Shown here piece after piece: positions 1-5,583 of a DNA stretch of 43,188 nucleotides. Positions within the stretch are counted from its first letter, which is position 1, and every line of letters starts with the position of its first letter. Location of the stretch: contig CAZCSK010000018.1 of NCBI GenBank assembly GCA_964501265.1, positions 1 to 43,188 of the forward strand. The letters are read 5' to 3'. Origin of the DNA: CAZCSK01 sp964501265 (GTDB taxonomy: Bacteria; Actinomycetota; CADDZG01; JAHWKV01). The notes under the pieces were generated by a model. The model was not told the DNA's origin and searched no databases. It was given only the letters and a program-made list of their open reading frames with translations. Made by a program: the position numbers and the translations under genes.

Positions 1-1
1 G

Positions 2-292
2 ATGATCGCCCCCAGGCCAACTGACTCCGATCAACATAAAGTACTTATGCGTACATCCTCTCAAGAATGTAGTTTTTCGTACTCGGTTCATAGGTACACG
101 GTGAAAGTGCCTGGGCCGGAGGACGGAGCGCTCATTTTCCACTTGTCGTTGAACCGCGCCTCCTGGTCAAGACAGCATCCCGCCTGTACCTCCTGCGGAC
201 AAACTACTCTCCCCCACCAGGCTCACGGCCTTTGCGCTCGCTGTTATGCGCGAGCCTATAGCCGTCGACGATACGTAACGCCACCCACGTAA
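2..292 (+). CDS. Possible small zinc-ribbon protein
   Basis: A 96-aa frame open near the window edge. Its C-terminal third has four cysteines as two CxxC pairs separated by about 14 residues (CTSC ... CARC), followed by a basic tail with an arginine run. This resembles the small treble-clef or zinc-ribbon proteins common in actinobacterial and phage genomes. The first 55 residues are not recognisable, and the true start could be a later ATG at about 47. The reverse strand at 38-58 reads as a possible acyl-CoA ligase C-terminus, which argues that the N-terminal part is not coding. The function is unknown. The only support is the cysteine spacing. Confidence 0.3.
   Translation: MIAPRPTDSDQHKVLMRTSSQECSFSYSVHRYTVKVPGPEDGALIFHLSLNRASWSRQHPACTSCGQTTLPHQAHGLCARCYARAYSRRRYVTPPT
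38..58 (-). repeat. 21-bp near-identical match to the 3' end of the acyl-CoA ligase gene
   Basis: Positions 38-58 match 41473-41493 at 20 of 21 bases in the same orientation. At the right-hand site this is the 3' end of the acyl-CoA synthetase, reading Arg-Met-Tyr-Ala-stop on the minus strand. The left site also reads (Glu)-Arg-Met-Tyr-Ala-stop on the minus strand. It may be the extreme tail of a second, mostly lost ligase gene. Upstream codons (about 60-150) show no clear similarity to the ligase. Confidence 0.4.
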
Positions 293-380
293 CAGTGAAC
301 GGGTGCGCATAACAGTGAAAGTTGCCCGTAACAATAGCCACGCTCCTCCACAGACCGAGAGTGGCCACTCACGAGCACGT

Positions 381-446
381 CGCGCCAACCTCGCGCCAAC
401 CTCGCGCCAACCTCGCGCCAACCTCGCGCCAACCTCGCGCCAACCT
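381..446. repeat. Six perfect tandem copies of an 11-bp unit
   Basis: Six head-to-tail copies of CGCGCCAACCT with no mismatch, followed by decayed half-units to about 506 (CGCGGCCTCGCGAGG, CAACCTCGCG). Eleven is not a multiple of three, so three units (33 bp) encode an 11-residue peptide repeat in any frame on either strand, which produces spurious repetitive ORFs. Perfect identity implies recent slippage or expansion. Confidence 0.95.
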
Positions 447-663
447 CGCGGCCTCGCGAGGTCCCCACGGCCCAACCTCGCGGAAACTTTCGCAACCTCG
501 CGCAGAAAGTTCGCCGGCGCTGTCGGGGCTCTGACCGCGGCGGTGTTTCATCCAGCGATACCACCCAAAGAACTCAGCCCGAAGTCGGCTGAGACGACGC
601 GATCGCGGCCATCACAATTGTGCAGAAAGCACTTGACCGTCATCTACAAACCGAGAACCTTAG

Positions 664-694
664 AAAGAAAAAAGGAGCAGCGATTGCTGCTCCT
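664..694 (-). terminator. Rho-independent terminator, minus strand
   Basis: A perfect 9-bp stem (673-681 pairing with 686-694) closes a 4-base loop (GATT on the plus strand). It is preceded on the plus strand by an A-rich run at 664-673, so on the minus strand the hairpin is followed by a T-rich tract. It lies about 140 bp beyond the broken binding-protein copies at 837-1705 and could once have ended their transcript. No intact minus-strand gene now lies directly upstream of it. Confidence 0.7.
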
Positions 695-836
695 CGGCTC
701 CGAACTTAGTCGTTTAGTGGGTGAGCGCCCCCAATCCGACTCCGCTCGGAGCCAGGTTAAAGAAATACGAATCGAGGCGCGATTTCATGTGAGAAACGAG
801 GGTATCACGCCCTCGTCCACCTAGTCAAAGGATCGC

Positions 837-1059
837 TCAAATTGAGTTGTGTGCCGCGGAGTTAGCACCCGTTCCGAACCTGCGTGACTGATTGCTAGGT
901 GCATCCGTAATCTGCTCAACTGCTTGAGGAGCGAACTCTGTGAGGTTCGGTGGGGGTGGGCTTCGTGACAAGCGCCACTGGGGCAAGGATTGCGATAAGG
1001 ACCGCAAGGGCGACTCCATTGAAGAGAGAACCCGTCCGACGGCGAATGGCTACCTGCAT
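837..1059 (-). pseudogene. N-terminal fragment of a LivK-like binding-protein paralogue
   Basis: The minus strand from an ATG at 1059 encodes the family signature: basic N-terminus (MQVAIRRR), one hydrophobic anchor and Val-Thr-Lys before a proline run. The frame then breaks inside the proline codons. Between Lys and Asn there are 13 nt where intact copies have 15, and the continuation (EFAPQAVEQITDAPSNQS, then FGTGA) is in another frame and ends in a stop at 837. The rest of the protein is absent. The ATG overlaps the stop of the upstream fragment (1050-1059) in the same 10-bp way as the intact array. Confidence 0.85.
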
Positions 1060-1705
1060 GGCTGGTTTTGATCGAAGAAGGGTTGGTCATCGGCGGGCCA
1101 TTGGCCTGGCCCGTATCGCGCCCCAACGCCCACATAACACCAGGCACCCCAAGAAGGGCTGCCGGCATTATGACGGCTGGGTGGTTCCGCCAAATCATTC
1201 CACCAGACCATTGCGAGGTCACGGAAAAAGCTGTGGTCGCCGGATCGAATACCCACGCAGGCCTGGTAATAAGGAGGTCCTGCACACCCGGGATTAGGAA
1301 ATTTCGTTTTCAAAAGTCCGTCCCGAAACGAATAGGGAGTGAGGTTGGGACCTGCCATTTGGATGCCTGAAGCGAGGAAGAGAAAACCAAGGTGAGTGAG
1401 TCATTCCCTGGGTCTCGATATTCTGGATCCGCTTCTCTCGCGGCCCAATACCACGGCCGCTCCTCCAGCCCGTTGACTTTGTTCTTAGTAGCAAGCCCAA
1501 ATAAATGCGTCCGCTGATCCGCGGAAATCGAACTCACGTAGGGATCATCCTGATCGGGCGTAAGAATCCACTCAGGTTGGTAGCCGCCGCCCGAAGCCCA
1601 ACTCGCGGCGTAGTGAAGGTAACAAAAGCAAATCACCGAAGTGCCCCGTCAGCCTTTAGCTTTGCGATCGCGGAATCCTCTGGGGGATATTCGACGACTG
1701 TCCGT
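1050..1705 (-). pseudogene. C-terminal fragment of a LivK-like paralogue, duplicate of the 9120 gene
   Basis: This is the 3' part of a type 1 periplasmic-binding-protein-like gene. From 1051 to about 1388 it appears identical to 9121-9458. It then differs by a 13-bp deletion near 1396 (intact sequence at about 9466-9478), scattered substitutions and a 1-bp deletion near 1639. The two indels split the reading frame into pieces, including one with the ILTPDQDDPYVSS motif and one ending in QNQPCR. Similarity stops abruptly near 1700, so the 5' two thirds are missing. It is a recent duplicate of the subtype-B gene at 9120-10715 that has since been inactivated. Confidence 0.9.
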
Positions 1706-1711
1706 CGCTGA

Positions 1712-2095
1712 CACTGGGTAGCCAACAGCGCCGGAACAGTCTGGCGATGGGCGTATGGGGACGACTCCTTCAGGGGAGGTGCAGGATCGACTATTTATCA
1801 ACCGGGAGAGACGCGTTCTCTAACGCCGGAGAAATGGGAGTCAGACTTTTGTCTGAATGGCAAACAGGTGGCCACGGAACGGACTCCCGGAAAATATGCG
1901 GCCTTTGCTTATGTAGTCAACGGCGAATTTGCATGGGCTCGAACCGAGTGGACTTCGAGATCCGATAGGCAAACGCGATTACCTTCGGGCCAGCCAAGAA
2001 ACATACGATTCGCCTATCTGATCGGGCCCTGGCAGGGTTGGCCGCCCATCTTGACGTCTGACCGATCAGATGTCCAGCCCAACTTTCTATTCTGA
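1712..2095 (+). pseudogene. Truncated BsuPI-like (intracellular proteinase inhibitor) domain
   Basis: An open frame with no start codon of its own begins straight after a TGA at 1709-1711 and ends at a TGA at 2093-2095. It contains AGTVWRWAYGDDSF, a PGET turn, then NGKQV and a PGKYAAFAYV strand. This order (VWRW, PGE, W, NGK, PGxYxxxAxV) is what I know of the BsuPI beta-sandwich family, whose members can be secreted or fused to other domains. The 5' part is missing exactly where the binding-protein fragment ends near 1700-1712, so a rearrangement probably cut a once larger gene. The assignment is by motif recall only. Confidence 0.45.
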
Positions 2096-2238
2096 ATGCG
2101 ACGACATCGGCGCCTTCATGAAGCGCTTCGACTCCCTGCGCCAAAGTTTGGCCGCCCGAGAAACGAAATGGGAAGAAGCGGCGACCTTGCTCGAATCGAG
2201 GAAGGTCGCCGCGGGGTCCGGAGAACGGCTGAGGCGGG
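2096..2238. other. Short unassigned stretch beside bioY
   Basis: No supported gene. A plus-strand frame from 2070 reads a plausible helical segment (DDIGAFMKRFDSLRQ) but then runs antisense through the 3' end of bioY. It may be a remnant. No terminator-like hairpin is evident downstream of bioY. Confidence 0.4.
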
Positions 2239-2874
2239 CTATACCACGGAATTGCGCGACCGATCTGCTCCCGCCGGCTTGTCCTTCACAAGTTTCCAGG
2301 CTCCCGGAAGCGCGGCCGACGCGAGGTACAACTTGAGGATGTCGCCGAGGATGAACGGATAAAGACCCGCGAGCAATACTTTCTGACTGATTATCGGCGC
2401 ATCCAAGAACGGTGCAAGCCAAACGATACCGAAGATGTAGATGATCACGTTACCGGTGAGCATCGCTCCGATGGCGCTGCCGAATCGCCGATCCCAGCCA
2501 CGCTGGGCGAGGGCCCCGGTAACCAAAGAGGCGATCACGAATCCAAACAGGTAGCCGCCTGTGGCTCCGACCAGAACGTCCACTCCACTGGTTCCATTTG
2601 CGTAGACACTGAAGCCAAGCGCTCCCCATAGAAGATAGAGGAGCATACTCAGGCCACCTCTTGCCGCGCCGAGGGACGCCCCGACCAATAGAACGGCAAA
2701 GGTTTGCCCAGTTATGGGCACCGGCGTAAACGGGAGTGGGATGCTTATCTGGGCGGCCACCGCCACCAACCCGCTCCCCAATACAACCAAGACGATGTCG
2801 CGCGCGATCGAGATAGAGCGCGACTTCCGTCCGAGAACTAGATCCGATGCCGCGATAGCCAATGCCTGAGCCAA
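2239..2874 (-). CDS. bioY: BioY family biotin transporter (ECF S component)
   Basis: Substrate-binding S component of an energy-coupling-factor transporter, which takes up biotin across the cytoplasmic membrane. The protein has about six hydrophobic segments and the BioY hallmarks: QISIPLPFTPVPITGQTFAVLL, a GAxLGxxxGxxSMLLYLLWGALG stretch, and a GGYLxGF motif. The chosen start is the TTG at 2874, preceded by GGGAGG six bases upstream, giving 211 aa. A longer TTG start at 2919 (226 aa) lacks a good ribosome-binding site. No bioM/bioN or other ECF genes are in the window, so it must work alone or share a module elsewhere. I could not identify a biotin-repressor operator upstream. Confidence 0.93.
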   Translation of the reverse strand: MAQALAIAASDLVLGRKSRSISIARDIVLVVLGSGLVAVAAQISIPLPFTPVPITGQTFAVLLVGASLGAARGGLSMLLYLLWGALGFSVYANGTSGVDVLVGATGGYLFGFVIASLVTGALAQRGWDRRFGSAIGAMLTGNVIIYIFGIVWLAPFLDAPIISQKVLLAGLYPFILGDILKLYLASAALPGAWKLVKDKPAGADRSRNSVV

Positions 2875-3120
2875 ATCATTCCTCCCTTTGGTTTCGGGGA
2901 TTCTTTCACGGTAAGACAACCGAGCAGTCGATCCGTTACAGGTTACCTGGGGTTATTTGTGAGAGGTCACGCCGCTGGGCCCTAGAGCGTCTCTCATGGA
3001 TTATGTCTTTGAGCTCAGAAAGCAATTCTTGACACAAGGGCCGGAGTCGGTCCGGCTAAGGCAATCGGTTCCCAAACCCAAAGGTCCTACCGGCAAGCAG
3101 CGCATAATCCTCAAATTTTT

Positions 3121-3285
3121 CTGCATAAAGACGTTCGTGAGACCTACGAGATTCGGGGTCAGACCATCGAGCCTGTGTTCGGTCAAATCAAAGAGCCCAG
3201 AGGTATCCGAAGATTCTCAAGGCGAGGTTTCGAAGCTTGTCTCGCGGAATGGAAGCTCCGCCATCTCAAATATCGAAGGAACTAA
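3121..3285 (+). pseudogene. C-terminal remnant of a DDE transposase
   Basis: A plus-strand frame from about 3121 to a TAA at 3283-3285 reads HKDVRETYEIRGQTIEPVFG, then QIKEPRGIRRFSRRGFEA and a conserved Trp before the stop. The 'RGQTxEPVFGQIKExRGxRRFxxRGxExxxAEWxL' pattern is the C-terminal end of DDE transposases of the IS1182-like group. A possible earlier part may lie in another frame from about 2996. No terminal inverted repeats or other IS parts are visible. The remnant overlaps the 3' end of the minus-strand aminotransferase gene. Confidence 0.75.
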
Positions 3286-4683
3286 TGGCCAGCCCGAACG
3301 AGGAGAAAAAGAGCCGCTCACCGAATCTTGTTCGTATTCGTCACGGGTGTCGCCTCGCAGAATCGCCCCGACCGCGTCCAACAGCACGTCAACTTCTTCG
3401 AAGGTGTTGTAGGGAGCGAAGCTCACTCTTATGGCTCCTGGCACAACCGCGTCATTGCCGTTCATGATCGCGCCGCGGGCGGAGGCTATCGCCCCCTCTT
3501 CGAGCCCAAGAAGGTGCAGCAGATAAGGGTGAGCACAAAAACATCCCGAACGAACTCCTATCCCCCACTCCCAGCTCAGCGCTGCTGCGACGAACTGATG
3601 ATGCTTGTCGCCCAGGTTGAAGGAAAGGATTCCTAAACGGTCATTCAGTTCCCCTTTATCGGCGACACCGTAGATCGATATGCCGGGAAGGGATTTCAAC
3701 CCGTCCAACAGATGGCGGGTAAGTTCACGCTCGTGCTCAACAATGGACCCGAGTCCCCAACCCTGCAGCGTGCCGATCGCGACGGCCAGAGCCACCGCTC
3801 CCACCACATTTGGTGATCCTGCCTCTTCCCGGTCGGGGGCCGAGTTCCACACCGTTTCCGACTCGGTCACAATGCTGACGGCCCCGCCCCCCACAAGATC
3901 CGGCTCTCCCTGGTCGAAAAAATCCCGGGGGCCGATCAAGGCGCCCGAACCATAGGGCGCATACATCTTGTGAGCAGAGAAGGCTACAAAGTCGAGGTGA
4001 CCTGGATCATCATGTGGCCTGATGTCGATCGGGTAATGAGGAGCCAGCTGGGCTGCGTCAACGAAGATGCGGGCCCCGTGTCGATGAGCGATCTCAGCAA
4101 CAGAATGGATCGACGGCATATAGCCCGTGACATTAGACGCTCCTGTTACGGCAACTAAGGAGATCCGCCCGGTCTGCTCTCGCAAGATACTCTCCAGCGC
4201 TTCGAGGTCGAGCCGTCCGTCATCTGTAACCCCGGTAAGCAACGCCACGTTGCGATGACGCCACGGAAGGAGGTTGGAGTGATGTTCCAGCAACGTCGTC
4301 AATATCGGGCGTCCGTCGTTCAAAGCGAGCTTGCGGGAAACTTTGTTGGCGGCCTCCGTCGTATTTTTGACGAAGATCACAGTTTGCTGGGACTCATCGG
4401 CGCCAACAAATGCAGCAACCACGCGCCGAGCCTCTTCGTAGGCTTCGGTCGACAGCCGGGATTTGTAGCCGCTGCCTCTGTGGACGCTCGAATACCACTT
4501 CGCGAAATCGGCAAGTGCTCTCTGAACGCTACGAAGAGGGGGCGTGCTCGCCGCGTTGTCGAAGTTGATGTATAGCGATTCGCGGCCCCCGAAGATTGGG
4601 ACCTTTTCGTCGACGCCTACAAACGAGCCACGAAGGTTGGATTCCGAACCCAGCGCTTGAGTTCTGGAAGAAGCAATGGTCAC
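3217..4683 (-). CDS. Class-V aminotransferase (cysteine desulfurase/SufS-like)
   Basis: PLP-dependent fold-type I enzyme of the aminotransferase class V family, 488 aa. Visible motifs are NFDNAASTPP near residue 40, the LLEHHSNLLPWR segment near 131-142, the cofactor-contact FVDAAQ (Asp209, Gln212), the Schiff-base lysine in SAHK (Lys239), and RSGCFCAHP with Cys381 and Cys383 where SufS has its catalytic cysteine. It is therefore probably a desulfurase or selenocysteine-lyase-like enzyme, but no Fe-S assembly genes adjoin it. The GTG start overlaps the stop of the upstream GntR gene by 4 bp (GTGA), so translation is likely coupled. The last 22 or so residues are encoded antisense to a transposase remnant and are probably not native. 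Confidence 0.88.
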   Translation of the reverse strand: MTIASSRTQALGSESNLRGSFVGVDEKVPIFGGRESLYINFDNAASTPPLRSVQRALADFAKWYSSVHRGSGYKSRLSTEAYEEARRVVAAFVGADESQQTVIFVKNTTEAANKVSRKLALNDGRPILTTLLEHHSNLLPWRHRNVALLTGVTDDGRLDLEALESILREQTGRISLVAVTGASNVTGYMPSIHSVAEIAHRHGARIFVDAAQLAPHYPIDIRPHDDPGHLDFVAFSAHKMYAPYGSGALIGPRDFFDQGEPDLVGGGAVSIVTESETVWNSAPDREEAGSPNVVGAVALAVAIGTLQGWGLGSIVEHERELTRHLLDGLKSLPGISIYGVADKGELNDRLGILSFNLGDKHHQFVAAALSWEWGIGVRSGCFCAHPYLLHLLGLEEGAIASARGAIMNGNDAVVPGAIRVSFAPYNTFEEVDVLLDAVGAILRGDTRDEYEQDSVSGSFSPRSGWPLVPSIFEMAELPFRETSFETSP

Positions 4684-5375
4684 TTGACCTGCAGGGTCCT
4701 CGCGGCAGCTGCCGTGGGCTCGCTTATGAGAGCCTCGATGACTCTCTTGCGCGAAACCATTATCTGCTCTTGCATGATCTTCTCTGACAGCTTCGCGTCC
4801 CCCGAGACCAACGCGTCAACAAGATCGTGATGCTCGTGGACCATCTCGCCGCTCGAATCGCGAACATCGAGACCCAGGTGGAAGAAGCGCTCCATCTCCT
4901 CGAGGAGCCTCTCGACCACCTCCGCGAGGCGCTGATTACCGGACGCTTTCGCAACCGCAGTATGAAACTCGCGGTTTGCGGCAAGAAATCGCGGGTAGCT
5001 CTGCCTGTCGCCGTGGACATACTTGATCTCAGAGAGTTTGCGCAGTTGCCTCAACTGCGGTTCGTCGATCCTCTCGGCGGCCAGAGCAGCGGCATGAGGT
5101 TCAACCATGAGGCGCAGCTGGAAGACATCCTGCACATCTTTCAGGCTGATGGGCCAGACGAGATAACCGCGCCGCGCCTGTGCTTGCAAGTATCCCTCGT
5201 GCCGAAGCATGTTGAGAGCCTCACGCACGGGGGTCTTACTTACCTTGTACTTTTCGGCGAGAGTGATCTCATGGAGCGACTCCCCCGGCTTGAACAGGCA
5301 CTCGATGATGTCTCGTTTGAGCGCCTTGTAGACCTGCAGGGTTAGCGACGGTTCCAGATGAGGTATTCGTGACAT
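4680..5375 (-). CDS. GntR family transcriptional regulator (FCD type)
   Basis: Cytoplasmic DNA-binding repressor or activator of 231 aa. The N-terminal winged helix-turn-helix spans about residues 10-75 (TLAEKYKVSKTPVREALNML), and the C-terminal all-helical FCD ligand-binding domain about 80-220 has the FHxAVAxASGNQRLAE segment and HEHHDLVDAL, which carries metal-binding histidines in this family. It heads a two-gene unit with the aminotransferase (4-bp overlap), so it probably controls that enzyme and perhaps itself. It is divergent from the metalloprotease gene. Its effector cannot be told from the sequence. Confidence 0.93.
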   Translation of the reverse strand: MSRIPHLEPSLTLQVYKALKRDIIECLFKPGESLHEITLAEKYKVSKTPVREALNMLRHEGYLQAQARRGYLVWPISLKDVQDVFQLRLMVEPHAAALAAERIDEPQLRQLRKLSEIKYVHGDRQSYPRFLAANREFHTAVAKASGNQRLAEVVERLLEEMERFFHLGLDVRDSSGEMVHEHHDLVDALVSGDAKLSEKIMQEQIMVSRKRVIEALISEPTAAAARTLQVK

Positions 5376-5382
5376 GAATCAA

Positions 5383-5411
5383 ACTTTATGATATTTCAGT
5401 TAGAGTGTCAA
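5383..5411 (-). promoter_or_regulatory. Promoter of the GntR-aminotransferase pair, leaderless
   Basis: On the minus strand a perfect -35 TTGACA (5406-5411) is followed after 17 bp by TAAAGT (5383-5388). The predicted transcription start falls at about 5376, next to the ATG at 5375, so the mRNA would be leaderless. No Shine-Dalgarno sequence precedes the ATG, which agrees. Confidence 0.65.
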
Positions 5412-5491
5412 ACATGGTTCTCCTGGCCAGGGGATTGCGGCGAGCTTTTCTTCTTGCCCTACTTCGGAGTTGTAATTATTGAATCACCGGT

Positions 5492-5520
5492 TTGACCCCA
5501 GTCACACGAACCAATAGTAT
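5492..5520 (+). promoter_or_regulatory. Promoter of the M16C metalloprotease gene
   Basis: TTGACC (5492-5497), a 17-bp spacer and TAGTAT (5515-5520). The expected start near 5527 leaves a leader of about 57 nt before the ATG at 5584, which is preceded by an AGAAGGGAG ribosome-binding site. Confidence 0.6.
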
Positions 5521-5583
5521 TCTGGCAGATATATCAAATGACCACCCAGTCCTCTTGGGGTCACCTTCCAGAAGGGAGCTCGC

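Larger units (their letters stand above)
1..820. other. Gene-poor left edge with repeats and hairpins
   Basis: No convincing gene fills this stretch. It holds a possible zinc-ribbon ORF, an 11-bp tandem repeat, a minus-strand terminator-like hairpin and several inverted repeats: CCTCGCGAGG at 452-461, GGCTCCGA at 696-703 pairing with TCGGAGCC at 746-753, and CGAGGG at 797-802 pairing with CCCTCG at 810-815. Several frames stay open through the repeat because its unit contains no stop codon in any frame, so open frames here are weak evidence of coding. The area looks like intergenic or decayed accessory DNA. Confidence 0.6.

Noticed and set aside
381..446. CRISPR array
   Set aside because: The units are contiguous 11-mers without spacers, and no cas genes are present.
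696..753. tRNA or structured RNA
   Set aside because: An 8-bp inverted repeat with a 42-base loop is present, but no cloverleaf, T-loop or anticodon arm can be drawn.
303..824. 173-aa plus-strand gene containing the repeat
   Set aside because: The repeat unit has no stop codon in any frame on either strand, which keeps several frames open. The peptide is low complexity and the rest shows no motif.
2875..3000. Biotin riboswitch or BirA operator upstream of bioY
   Set aside because: No known biotin riboswitch class applies, and no convincing BirA, BioR or BioQ palindrome could be identified.
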